A stretch of DNA of 64,000 nucleotides. Origin: Natronosporangium hydrolyticum. Lineage in GTDB: Bacteria > Actinomycetota > Actinomycetes > Mycobacteriales > Micromonosporaceae. Position 1 is the stretch's first letter, and each line of letters begins with the position of its first letter. The notes under the pieces were generated by a model, which worked only from the letters and a program-made list of their open reading frames with translations, was not told the DNA's origin and did not search any database. The stretch spans positions 1,736,001-1,800,000 of the forward strand of contig NZ_CP070499.1 in the NCBI RefSeq assembly GCF_016925615.1. Direction: 5' to 3'. Position numbers and translations under genes: made by a program. Shown here in pieces: positions 35,411 through 43,991 of the stretch.

Positions 35411-37072
35411 TCATCGCGCGGGCTCCCGGCCACCGAGCACCACCGCCACCGTGGTGCCGCTCGGATGCCGCGGCTTGATCTCCAGCCTGCCCCGGATACG
35501 TTCCGCCCTCTCGGCCATGATCGCAAGACCGTACCGCCCATCTGGTTGCTGATCTGTGATGCCTTGTCCATCATCCGACACCACAACCTGGGCCATCGGT
35601 GGATCAACTGTACAAGCTACCCACAAGTTAGCGGCACCAGCATGTTTACGGGCATTAGTAATGGCTTCTTGGGCGATTCGGAGCAACTCTGCCTCGGTCG
35701 CCGCCGGCAATCGGGCGCTCGACTCGTCCAGGGACATATGAACCCGCAAACCGGCGGAGGAGCCGACCGTTCGGGCATAGTCCGCGATCGCCGCCGCCAG
35801 CCCACCGTGCCGGTCGACCTCACTGCGGAGCTCGAACAGGCTCATCCGCAGTTCGGTGACGACCCGGGTGACCTCCGCCCGCAGGGTGCGCAACTCTTCA
35901 CCCGCCTCGTCGCCGCCGTCGGGCAGCGCCGCCAGCGCGTTGTCCAGGCCGTAGCCGACCATCACCAGCTCCTGGGCCACCCCGTCGTGGATCTCGCGGG
36001 CGAGCCGTTGCCGTTCTTCGTTGGTGGCGAGCGACCGCACCTCATCGAAGAGCAGCGCCGCCTCCAGTCGCAGCGCGGCCGGGGCCACCACCGTCGCGAC
36101 CCGCTCGACCAGCGCGGAGGGGTAGGCATGGGGGGCGTCGGTCTCCAGCGCCACCAGCCCGATCGTGCGGACCCCGGAGACGAGCGGCAGGACCAGCGCG
36201 GAGACCTCCTCGCCCGGATGGGAGCGGGTCTGCGACCGGGACTCGGTCTGCGGTTGCTGGCTCGCCCAGGCGTCGGCGATCGCCGAGTCGGCGTCGAGGG
36301 TGGTCTCCCAGTCCACCCGGTCGGCGCCGCCCTGCGCCAACACCACCAGCCGGCCGCCGCCGCTGGCGGTGAGCACCGCTGCCCGATCTACCGGAACCTC
36401 GACCCGGACCTCATCGAGCAGGTGTTCGGCGATCCCGCCGGGGTCCAGAGTGGCGCCGGGGAGCTGACGGGCGACGCTGCGCAGCTGGGTCAGCAGCCGG
36501 GTCGCCTCCGCGTACGGCTGGGGTGGGGTGTGCTCGGCCTGGATCACCCGCTGCAGCGCCCCGGTGGCGACGGTGCCCAGCGCCGCCAGCAGCAACCACT
36601 GCCCGCACGCGCCGATGTAGCCGTACTGCGCTAGCTGCGGCTCGCCGTCGACGCTGGTCACGGCGCCCGCAGTGGTCAGCACCACCGCGGTTACCAGGAG
36701 CAGCAGCAGCGCCTCCACATCGCGTCGCTGCAGCCCCGCGACGACCAGCGGCACCGCCAGGTACGGCAACACGGCGTACGCCCCGAAACCCATGGTGACG
36801 GTGCCGGCCTGGTCGGCGGCGGCGGCAACGGCGCTGGTGGCTAGTCCGACCACGAGCACCTCGGCGAGCCGCCCAGTCGGGCCGAGCCAGCGGTGCCGGC
36901 TGGTGAGCACCGCGAAGGTGGCCGCGGCCGCGAGTAGCACCGCCCACCACAGCGTCCGAAGCTCCTGGGTGACCAGCAGGGTCACGCCGGTGACGATCGC
37001 GAGCAGCACCACCCGTACGGCGAGCAGCTGGTACGGGGCGCGGCGGGTGGTGACCGGGATGGTTGTGTACAT
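35411..37072 (-). CDS. Sensor histidine kinase (HisKA_3 family)
   Basis: A 553-residue membrane kinase partnered with the adjacent regulator. It has about five N-terminal transmembrane helices (to residue 160), a GAF-like domain (about 200-345), the HisKA_3 phosphoacceptor in LAREIHDGVAQELVMVGYGL, and an HATPase with N box EAITNARKHAGA and G box DDGQGI. The Met at 37072 carries GGAG about 8 bases upstream, so the 19-residue longer form is rejected. It is divergent from the SRPBCC gene, with 59 bp between starts. Signal unknown. Confidence 0.92.
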   Translation of the reverse strand: MYTTIPVTTRRAPYQLLAVRVVLLAIVTGVTLLVTQELRTLWWAVLLAAAATFAVLTSRHRWLGPTGRLAEVLVVGLATSAVAAAADQAGTVTMGFGAYAVLPYLAVPLVVAGLQRRDVEALLLLLVTAVVLTTAGAVTSVDGEPQLAQYGYIGACGQWLLLAALGTVATGALQRVIQAEHTPPQPYAEATRLLTQLRSVARQLPGATLDPGGIAEHLLDEVRVEVPVDRAAVLTASGGGRLVVLAQGGADRVDWETTLDADSAIADAWASQQPQTESRSQTRSHPGEEVSALVLPLVSGVRTIGLVALETDAPHAYPSALVERVATVVAPAALRLEAALLFDEVRSLATNEERQRLAREIHDGVAQELVMVGYGLDNALAALPDGGDEAGEELRTLRAEVTRVVTELRMSLFELRSEVDRHGGLAAAIADYARTVGSSAGLRVHMSLDESSARLPAATEAELLRIAQEAITNARKHAGAANLWVACTVDPPMAQVVVSDDGQGITDQQPDGRYGLAIMAERAERIRGRLEIKPRHPSGTTVAVVLGGREPAR

Positions 37073-37131
37073 GGTGATCTCCAGGCAGGATACGGCGAGC
37101 GGGCAAAGTGCGCTCGGGTAGCCTGCCAACC

Positions 37132-37602
37132 ATGGCGGACTCTTCGACCCGTTCGATCGTGATCAACGCCGATCCGGAATTGGTGGTCGACTCGATCTGT
37201 GACTTCGCGCGGTACCCGGAGTGGACCGGCGCGCTGCGGGAAGCGGAGGTGATCGAGGAGTATGAAGACGGCTACGCCAGCCAGGTGCGGTTCGTGCTGG
37301 ATGCCGGGCCGTTACGGGACGAATACACCCTCGTCTACGAGTACGCCGAGGACCTGAGCCGGATCGAGTGGCGGTTGGCGGCCCCGTCGACGGTGCAGAA
37401 GGTGCAGACCGGTTCGTATGACATCGCGGACAATGGTGACGGCAGCTGCACCGTGACCTACACCCTGGAGGTGGAGCTGTCGATCGCGATGATCGGCATG
37501 TTCCGCCGGAAGGCAGAGAAGGTCATCATGGATACGGCGCTGAAGGAGCTGAAGCGGCGGGTGGAGGCACGCGCCGCCGGCGCCGCGGAGGGAGAGGCGT
37601 GA
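37132..37602 (+). CDS. SRPBCC-family (polyketide cyclase/START-like) protein
   Basis: A 156-residue small-ligand-binding protein with the SRPBCC pattern: ADPELVVDSICDFARYPEW near the N-terminus and a long C-terminal helix (RKAEKVIMDTALKELKRRVE). The position matches Rv2185c in the mycobacterial locus. A hydrophobic cavity for a lipid or polyketide is expected; no catalytic role is evident. ATG at 37132 is chosen over an upstream GTG because the fold starts there. It opens a run of overlapping rightward genes. Confidence 0.87.
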   Translation: MADSSTRSIVINADPELVVDSICDFARYPEWTGALREAEVIEEYEDGYASQVRFVLDAGPLRDEYTLVYEYAEDLSRIEWRLAAPSTVQKVQTGSYDIADNGDGSCTVTYTLEVELSIAMIGMFRRKAEKVIMDTALKELKRRVEARAAGAAEGEA

Positions 37603-38153
37603 TGCACGAGGAGCAGCGTTCGGAGGACGACCCGACCACCTGGCAGCTGACGGGCGAGCGATCGGGCACGACGGTCCCGGATCCGGCCTCCGCGCGAGAG
37701 GAGGCCGAGCGGTTGGTCGCGGCCGGGCTGGCGGCGCTCTCCATGGCCGCCGACCGGATCGGGGCACCTACCCGGGAGCGCGGCGGAGCCGCGGCGGCCG
37801 GTTTCGACGCACTGGGCGACGCCCTGTTCGGCCGGTCCCGCCATCGGCAGCACAGCGTCGCCAACGAGAGCGCGGTCTGCTGCCAGTGCCCGGTCTGCAA
37901 GGTGATCACGGCGGCGCGGGAGCCGAATCCATTGCTCGCCGAGCGGCTCGCGAGCGGGGTGGGCACGATCGCCGAGGGCGCCGCCCGGGTCCTACGCACC
38001 GTGGCCGGGCCGACCGCCGAGGCCGGTGACGCTGCGCGGCCGGGGCCAGCGGGCGAGTCGGTGGACTCGCCGCAGCCCGGGGAAGATCCGTGGGCGGCGG
38101 CGACGAAGGTGGCCGAGGGCCAAGCCGCCGGTGGACGAACGGGGAGCGAGTGA
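37602..38153 (+). CDS. Conserved actinobacterial protein with a CCQCPVC motif
   Basis: A 183-residue protein starting at the ATG that overlaps the previous TGA (TGATG). The middle carries a Cys cluster (AVCCQCPVCKVITAA) followed by PNPLLAERLASGVGTIAEG, a pattern found in hypothetical proteins at this locus across actinobacteria. The cysteines suggest metal or redox binding; the Ala/Gly/Pro-rich ends are probably disordered. It is flanked by coupled genes on both sides, so it is very likely translated. Confidence 0.78.
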   Translation: MHEEQRSEDDPTTWQLTGERSGTTVPDPASAREEAERLVAAGLAALSMAADRIGAPTRERGGAAAAGFDALGDALFGRSRHRQHSVANESAVCCQCPVCKVITAAREPNPLLAERLASGVGTIAEGAARVLRTVAGPTAEAGDAARPGPAGESVDSPQPGEDPWAAATKVAEGQAAGGRTGSE

Positions 38154-39112
38154 GCACCACAGGCCAGTTGACCATCGGTATCGACATCGGCGGCACCAAG
38201 ATCGCCGGGGGGGTGGTGGCCCCGGACGGTCAGGTGCTCACGCTGACCCGTGCCGACACCCCGGCGTACGACGCGACCCGGACCCGCGGCGTGATCGTGG
38301 ACATGATCCGGGAGCTCGGCGCCGCCCACCAGGTCACCGCGGTCGGAGTCGGGGCCGCCGGATGGATCGACGCGACCCGGGACCGAGTCCGGTTCGCGCC
38401 CCACCTCGCCTGGCGGGACGAGCCGCTGCGCGACCACGTGGCTGCCGCGGTCGGGCTGCCGGTGGCGGTGGAGAACGACGCCAACGCGGCCGCCTGGGCG
38501 GAGTTCCGATTCGGCGCCGGGCAGGCGGCTGGGGAGTCGATGGCGCTGATCACCGTGGGTACCGGGATCGGCGGCGGGCTCATCCTCGGCGGCCGGCTGC
38601 TGCGCGGCGCCCACGGTTTCGCCGGGGAGCCCGGCCACCAGCTGGCGGTCCCTGACGGCCTGCCCTGCGGCTGCGGTCGCCGGGGCTGCCTTGAGCAGTA
38701 CGCGAGTGGGCAGGCGCTGGTGCGGTTGGCCCAGCAGGCGGCGGTGGAGCAGCCGGCGGCGGCCGAAGGTCTGCTGGAGCTCGCGGGCGGGAGCCCGGAA
38801 CAGATCACCGGCCCGCTGGTCACCACCGCGGCCCGGGCCGGAGACAAGCTCGCCCGGGAGGCGTTTGAGCAGATCGGCTGGTGGCTCGGCAGCTGCCTCG
38901 CCGACCTGGTGCAGTTGCTCGATCCGCGGCTGCTGGTGGTGGGCGGCGGGGTCGCGGAGGCCGGCGAGCTGCTGCTCGCGCCGGCCCGCGACGCGTACCA
39001 GCGGGCATTGTCACAGCGGGGTGAGCTACCGGCCGCTTCGATCCGCCCGGCGCAGCTGGGCAACGTCGCCGGGGTGGTGGGCGCCGCCGATCTGGCGCGG
39101 GAGCTGATCTGA
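38150..39112 (+). CDS. glkA: ROK-family glucokinase
   Basis: Phosphorylates glucose to glucose 6-phosphate with ATP or, in some actinobacteria, polyphosphate. The 320-residue protein has the phosphate-binding DIGGTK, the catalytic Asp in VENDANAAAW, adenosine-loop TVGTGIGGG, and the ROK zinc site with GEPGHQ followed by CGCGRRGC. The GTG at 38150 overlaps the preceding stop as GTGA. Its neighbourhood resembles Streptomyces glkA, where the enzyme is linked to carbon catabolite control; that role is inference here. Confidence 0.92.
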   Translation: MSTTGQLTIGIDIGGTKIAGGVVAPDGQVLTLTRADTPAYDATRTRGVIVDMIRELGAAHQVTAVGVGAAGWIDATRDRVRFAPHLAWRDEPLRDHVAAAVGLPVAVENDANAAAWAEFRFGAGQAAGESMALITVGTGIGGGLILGGRLLRGAHGFAGEPGHQLAVPDGLPCGCGRRGCLEQYASGQALVRLAQQAAVEQPAAAEGLLELAGGSPEQITGPLVTTAARAGDKLAREAFEQIGWWLGSCLADLVQLLDPRLLVVGGGVAEAGELLLAPARDAYQRALSQRGELPAASIRPAQLGNVAGVVGAADLARELI

Positions 39113-39801
39113 TGGCGCCCCGCCACGGCCACCACCTGCGCGTCATCTCGTACAACGTGCACGGGCTGCGTGACGACCTGGCCGCGCTGCACCACGCCAT
39201 CAAGGACCTGGCCCCGGATGTTCTGCTGCTGCAGGAGGCGCCGCGCCGGCTGCGGTGGCGGCACAAGTGCGCGGCGCTCGCCCACTCGTTGGGGTTGGTG
39301 GTGGCCGCCGGCGGCCAACCGGCGTTGGGCAATCTGATCCTGGTAGATCTGCGGGTGACCGTAAAAGACAGCGGAGCGATGCGGTTTCCCCACACCCCGG
39401 GGCGGCATCTGCGGGGCGCCGCGTTCGTCCGAGGGCTGGTGGCGGGCGCCCCGTTCAACGCGGTCGCCAGCCACCTCGGCACCGACCCGGCCGAACGGCC
39501 CGGGCATGCCCGGTTACTGGCGGAGGCGATCGCCGAGCGATCGGACCCGGTGCTACTCGGCGTGGACATCAATGAGGAGCCCGGCGGGCCGAGTTGGCAG
39601 GCGCTGCTGACCGGTCGGCTGCGGGACCCGGCCGGGGCACAGCCGGCGGCGCCGACCTTCCCCGCCGGGCGGCCGAGCCGACGCATCGACGCGGTCCTGG
39701 TCGACGAGCGGCTCACGGTGGACTCCTACGCCGTGGTCGACACCCCCGCGGTACGCCAGGCGAGCGACCACCTGCCGGTCGTGGCCGACCTGCAGTTCTA
39801 G
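39112..39801 (+). CDS. Endonuclease/exonuclease/phosphatase-family protein
   Basis: A 229-residue EEP-fold metal-dependent hydrolase. Expected active-site residues are seen in order: SYNVHGL (Asn), LLLQEAPR (Glu), LLGVDINEEP (Asp and Asn), and RRIDAVLVDERL with ASDHLPVVADL at the end (Asp-His). The substrate may be nucleic acid, phospholipid or inositol phosphate; none can be excluded. ATG overlaps the glucokinase TGA. Confidence 0.85.
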   Translation: MAPRHGHHLRVISYNVHGLRDDLAALHHAIKDLAPDVLLLQEAPRRLRWRHKCAALAHSLGLVVAAGGQPALGNLILVDLRVTVKDSGAMRFPHTPGRHLRGAAFVRGLVAGAPFNAVASHLGTDPAERPGHARLLAEAIAERSDPVLLGVDINEEPGGPSWQALLTGRLRDPAGAQPAAPTFPAGRPSRRIDAVLVDERLTVDSYAVVDTPAVRQASDHLPVVADLQF

Positions 39802-39847
39802 GCTCCGGCAGACCCCGCGCTGGACAGGCGCGAGCGGGCCGGGAAAG

Positions 39848-41206
39848 ATGCCTGCGGTGAGCAACGGGCACTACTACGACCGCGGCGGCAACGTCTGCGT
39901 CATCGGGGCCGGCGCCAGTGGTCTACTGGCGACCAAAAACCTGCTTGAGCACGGGTTCGGGGTCGACTGCTACGAGCGCGACACCGGAGTCGGCGGGCTG
40001 TGGAACTGGCGGCACGACCGAAGCCCGGTCTACGCCAACCTGCACCTGATCTCCAGCAAATCGACCACCCAGATCCCGGACTTTCCGATGCCGGACTGGT
40101 GGCCCGACTATCCGCACCACCGGCAGGTGCTCTCCTATCTGGACCGGTACGCTGACCACTTCGAGCTGCGTCCGCACATCTGGTTCGGCACCGAAGTGGT
40201 ACGGGCGCAGCCGGTGCCGGGAGATCCCGCCGGCCGGTGGGACGTGACCACCCGCACCACCGGCGGTGGCACCGAGCGCACCCACCGTTACGCGGCGGTG
40301 GTGGTCGCCAACGGCCATCATTGGTCCCCGGCCATGCCCGAGTACGAGGGGATGGCCGAGTTCGGGGGCGAGCTGATCCACGCCTCGGCCTTCAACGATC
40401 CGGCGACCCTCCGGGGCCGTCGGGTGCTGGTGGTCGGCGCCGGTAACACCGGCTGCGACGTGGCGGTGGAGGCCGCGCAGCGGGCGAAGAGCTGCTGGCA
40501 TTCGAGCCGCCGCGGATACCACTACCTCCCGAAGTACCTCCTGGGCCGCCCGCTGGACCAGCTGCACGAGCTGCTGCGGGCGGCGCGGTTGCCGGTGCGG
40601 ATGCGGCAGTGGGTGATCCATCGGGCGCTTCGGTTCAGCGTCGGTGACCTGCGCCGGTTCGGCCTGCCGCGGCCCGACCACCGGGTCGGGGAGACCCACC
40701 CCATCGTCAACAGCCTGCTCGTCTACTACCTCGGCCATGGCCTGATCACGCCGGTGCCGGAGGTCGCGCGATTCCAGGCCGAGTCGGTGGTGTTGACCAA
40801 CGGCGAGCAGATCGAGCCGGACCTGGTGGTGCTCGCCACCGGCTACGCGCCGCGGTTCGACTTCCTCGACGCCGAGCTGCTCGGCGTCGACGAGAGCGGC
40901 CGGCCGCACCTGCCCCTGAACCTGTTCGGTCGCCACCCCACCCTCGCCGTCGCCGGGCTGCTGCAGCCAGAGTCTGGCCTGTTCGGACTGGTGCACTGGC
41001 AGACGGTCGCGGTGGCGCGCTGGCTGCGGCTGCGGCAGCGGGAGCCGGGGCGGGCCGGTGCGGTGTGGTCGCAGCTGATCGGCCAGGTGGACCGGCGGTT
41101 GTCGGATGCCCGGCCGCGAAGTTCGGCCCGGCACTGGTTCCAGGTCAGCCGCGGACGTTACCTGCGCACCCTGGAAGGGACCCTGAAGGAGCTGGCACGG
41201 TCATGA
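39848..41206 (+). CDS. Flavin-containing monooxygenase (FMO/BVMO-like)
   Basis: A 452-residue FAD- and NADPH-dependent monooxygenase. FAD motif GAGASG near residue 20, FMO fingerprint FGGELIHASAF (F-x-G-x3-H-x3-F/Y) and NADPH motif GAGNTGCD are all present, followed by the ATGY-like LATGYAPRFDF. It should oxygenate a soft nucleophile (N or S) or a ketone. It follows the EEP gene by 46 bp and its TGA overlaps the ATG of the hydrolase gene, pointing to a shared pathway. Confidence 0.9.
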   Translation: MPAVSNGHYYDRGGNVCVIGAGASGLLATKNLLEHGFGVDCYERDTGVGGLWNWRHDRSPVYANLHLISSKSTTQIPDFPMPDWWPDYPHHRQVLSYLDRYADHFELRPHIWFGTEVVRAQPVPGDPAGRWDVTTRTTGGGTERTHRYAAVVVANGHHWSPAMPEYEGMAEFGGELIHASAFNDPATLRGRRVLVVGAGNTGCDVAVEAAQRAKSCWHSSRRGYHYLPKYLLGRPLDQLHELLRAARLPVRMRQWVIHRALRFSVGDLRRFGLPRPDHRVGETHPIVNSLLVYYLGHGLITPVPEVARFQAESVVLTNGEQIEPDLVVLATGYAPRFDFLDAELLGVDESGRPHLPLNLFGRHPTLAVAGLLQPESGLFGLVHWQTVAVARWLRLRQREPGRAGAVWSQLIGQVDRRLSDARPRSSARHWFQVSRGRYLRTLEGTLKELARS

Positions 41207-42009
41207 AGATCACCCGATGGCGGGAGTCGGCGTTGCCGGTGCGGCCGGTGAGCCGGGAGGTGCTCACCGCGACTCCGGAGCTGGATTCACCCCGGCCGCC
41301 GCTGCTGTTCGTGCCCGGGTTCGGCTACGGCGCCTGGGTCTTCGCGGAGCACTGGTTGGACCATGCGGCGGTGCGGGGGTTCCGGGCGCACGCGATGAGC
41401 TTGCGGGGCCACGGTGAGAGCGGCAGGTCACCCCGGGCCACCCTGCGCGCGTACACCCATGATGTGGTCCAGGTCGCCGCGAGCCTGCCCAAACGGGCGG
41501 TGCTGGTCGGCCACGGCGCCGGCGCTCTGGTGGTGGCGCGGGCACTGGCGAGGTATCCGGCCCGGGCGGCGGTGCTGGTCGCGCCGGTGCTGGGCGGTCT
41601 GGACACGTTGGGGCGCGCGCTGCTGCGCAATCCGCTGGGCACCGCGCCGGCGCTGGTGGGTGGTCCGCTGCGGCTTCGGCGCCGGCAACTGGTCAGCCGC
41701 GAGGTGCCCGCCGGTCTGGCCCAGGAGTACGCCCGCCGGGCGGGCCGGGCGGCGCCGCTGGCGCAGTGGCAGCTGCTGCTGCACCGGGCGCCGGAGCCAC
41801 CGGTGGGGGAGCCGCCGGTGCTGGTCGCCGGCAGTCCGGATGACGCCGTGGTGCCGGCCGGGGCGTTGGACCGGGCCGCGCGCGGGTACGGGGGCGCGCC
41901 GCTGCTCTTTCCCGGGATGGGCCATTTGATGATGCTCGACGCCCGCTGGCGGGAACCGGTCGACGCGATCCTGGACTGGTTGGATCAGCTGCCCACGATC
42001 AAAGAGTGA
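41203..42009 (+). CDS. Alpha/beta-fold hydrolase lacking the nucleophile serine
   Basis: A 268-residue protein with a clear alpha/beta-hydrolase fold: oxyanion-region FVPGFGYGAW, SLRGHGESG, acid GSPDDAVVP and His in GMGHLMML. The nucleophile elbow reads VGHGAGAL, that is G-H-Gly-A-G, where the usual Ser, Asp or Cys is Gly (codon GGC). It is therefore likely a non-hydrolytic binding protein or a divergent enzyme. ATG overlaps the FMO stop (ATGA), so the two are made together; the frame upstream of 41203 is only the FMO shadow. Confidence 0.82.
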   Translation: MKITRWRESALPVRPVSREVLTATPELDSPRPPLLFVPGFGYGAWVFAEHWLDHAAVRGFRAHAMSLRGHGESGRSPRATLRAYTHDVVQVAASLPKRAVLVGHGAGALVVARALARYPARAAVLVAPVLGGLDTLGRALLRNPLGTAPALVGGPLRLRRRQLVSREVPAGLAQEYARRAGRAAPLAQWQLLLHRAPEPPVGEPPVLVAGSPDDAVVPAGALDRAARGYGGAPLLFPGMGHLMMLDARWREPVDAILDWLDQLPTIKE

Positions 42010-42025
42010 GCCGCTGGCCGGCGGC

Positions 42026-43060
42026 TCACACCTTGGCGCCGTCGTTCGGCTGCTGATCGCCCGGGTCGGTGCCGGGCCGTAGCCGCAGGATCAACGCCAC
42101 CGCACCGCCGAGGATGCTGGCGAAGCCGAGCAGCATCGCGCTGCTGCGGTCTAGCGGCACCACCGCCGGCCGGCCCAGCAGGAGCAGCAGGCCGACCGCG
42201 ATCGCCACCCAGCCGAGCACCGTCTGCCGGGAGAAACGGGGCAGCGGTGGCGGGGTCGGTGGCACGAACCGCTCCGGCGGCTCCTGGTCGGCCAGGTCTG
42301 CGCCGAAGGTGTCGAGCGAGTCGAGCAACGAGGGCTCGGTCACATCGCGCCCGTCCACCGGCCCGCGGCGGCGGGGCTCGGACGGCGGCTCGATCGAGGT
42401 GGGCTCGATCACGACGGTGTTGCCGCTCGGCTCGTCCACCTCGGGGTCCGGGGGTTCGCCCCATGGCTGCGGCGACTGCCGGTCGGCGATGTCCTCCGCG
42501 GCCGGCCAGCTCGCCGAGGTCGGGTCGACCTGGCGGTCAAAGTCGGCGATGATGCCGGCGAAGGTGGCGTCGATGTCGTGCCCGGACCGCTCCCGGTCAG
42601 CAGCCGGCTCGCCGGCCCCGGCGGGGGTGACCGGTTGGTCTGCCCCGGGGAGCTCCGGACGGTCGGCGGCGCTGGTCGGCCGTTCCGCCGGGGGGTCCGG
42701 GTCGCCACCGGGGTCGGCCGGGTCGGCGCCGGACGGCGCCGCATCGGCTCCGCCGCCCGGGCGGTCGCCCAGCAGCGGACGGACGCAGTCCCGGGCCGCC
42801 TCCACCCGCTTCCGGTCGACGAAGAGCCGATCGGAGGGGCGACTCGGCAGGACCGCGCTCCGGGTGACCGGATCCACGTCGACGGCGGGTTGGACATACG
42901 CCGCGATCCCCTCGGTGGCGAGCAGGTCCAGCACATCCTCGGCCATGCGTGGGTCCAGGTCGTGAATTGCCCGCCAGTCGGCCGCGTCCAGTCCGTTGTC
43001 GCGGCGACCGCGTCGCCGCTCGGCTGCTGCCACGCCGCGCTCCCTCCCGCCGGTGCCCAC
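42026..43060 (-). CDS. Membrane protein with long acidic Pro-rich region
   Basis: A 344-residue protein: an N-terminal 85-residue soluble part (MAEDVLDLLATEGIAAYVQP, then SDRLFVDRKRVEAARDCV) that looks like a small ferredoxin-like or DUF2007-type fold, about 170 residues of low-complexity Asp/Pro/Glu sequence, and two C-terminal transmembrane helices (QTVLGWVAIAVGLLLLLG; MLLGFASILGGAVALIL). Similar proteins are encoded at this locus beside the AGPAT gene in other actinobacteria. Function is unknown. Confidence 0.72.
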   Translation of the reverse strand: MGTGGRERGVAAAERRRGRRDNGLDAADWRAIHDLDPRMAEDVLDLLATEGIAAYVQPAVDVDPVTRSAVLPSRPSDRLFVDRKRVEAARDCVRPLLGDRPGGGADAAPSGADPADPGGDPDPPAERPTSAADRPELPGADQPVTPAGAGEPAADRERSGHDIDATFAGIIADFDRQVDPTSASWPAAEDIADRQSPQPWGEPPDPEVDEPSGNTVVIEPTSIEPPSEPRRRGPVDGRDVTEPSLLDSLDTFGADLADQEPPERFVPPTPPPLPRFSRQTVLGWVAIAVGLLLLLGRPAVVPLDRSSAMLLGFASILGGAVALILRLRPGTDPGDQQPNDGAKV

Positions 43061-43200
43061 GTCGGGTGCCCCGGCGCTCGCCTATCCGGCAATCGTGACA
43101 CGATGCCACCACCATCGGCACCGTAGCGCGGGGCCTGCGTTGCCCGCTGCCCGATGGCTTCGTAGGCTCTGACTACCCGCTCTCGTGGGAAGGAACCGGG

Positions 43201-43959
43201 GTGCTCTACTGGTTGCTCAAATATGTGCTGGTCGGACCATGGCTGTGGGTGTTGTTCCGCCCGGCCGTGGAGGGCCGTAACTTCGTGCCCGCCGACGGGC
43301 CGGCGATCATCGCGAGCAACCATCTGGCGTTTCTCGACTCGATCTGGATGCCGCTGGTGGTCAAGCGGCAGGTGACCTTCGTCGCCAAGGCCGAATACTT
43401 CACCGGCCGAGGCATCAAGGGCTGGTTGGTGAAGACGTTCTTCCTGAGTACGGGCACCATTCCGGTGGACCGGGCCGGTGGCAGGGCCGCCCAGGCCGCC
43501 CTCGACACCCAGCTGCGGGTGCTCCGTCAGGGGCATTTGGCGGGGATCTACCCCGAGGGGACCCGATCGCCCGATGGCCGGCTCTACCGGGGCAAGACCG
43601 GGGTCGCCCGGTTGGCCCTCGACAGCGGTGCGCCAGTGATTCCGGTAGTGATGCTCAACGCCGATGAGCTGCAGCCGCCGGGCAAGCTGTTGCCGAAGAT
43701 CCGTCGGGTGAAGATCCGATTCGGTCCACCGATGGACTTCAGCCGGTACGCCGGGATGTCCGGGGACCGGTTCGTGGAACGCGCGGTCACCGACGAGATC
43801 ATGTACCAGCTCATGGAGCTCTCCGGTCGCGAGTACGTCGATGTCTACGCCCAGAAGATCAAGGCGGCCCAGGAGCGGGCCCAGCGTCGTGGTGAGCAGG
43901 CGGACGAGTCGGTGACTGAAGACCCGTCGTCCGGACACTTGGCGCCGCAGGGGCGCTAG
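43201..43959 (+). CDS. 1-acyl-sn-glycerol-3-phosphate acyltransferase (PlsC family)
   Basis: Membrane-associated acyltransferase of phospholipid synthesis, making phosphatidic acid. The four family blocks are visible: SNHLAFLDSIWMP (H-x4-D), FLSTGTIPVDR, YPEGTRSPDG and ALDSGAPVIPVVMLN. Length 252 residues is normal. GTG start with AAGGA upstream. Position matches Rv2182c. The C-terminal 30 residues are charged. Confidence 0.92.
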   Translation: MLYWLLKYVLVGPWLWVLFRPAVEGRNFVPADGPAIIASNHLAFLDSIWMPLVVKRQVTFVAKAEYFTGRGIKGWLVKTFFLSTGTIPVDRAGGRAAQAALDTQLRVLRQGHLAGIYPEGTRSPDGRLYRGKTGVARLALDSGAPVIPVVMLNADELQPPGKLLPKIRRVKIRFGPPMDFSRYAGMSGDRFVERAVTDEIMYQLMELSGREYVDVYAQKIKAAQERAQRRGEQADESVTEDPSSGHLAPQGR

Positions 43960-43991
43960 CTCAGCTGCGCCCGGCGCTGGCAGCTCCGACG

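Noticed and set aside
42409-43938. 509-codon leftward frame across the AGPAT gene and the membrane-protein gene
   Set aside because: Antisense to the clearly conserved acyltransferase, and out of frame with the membrane protein.
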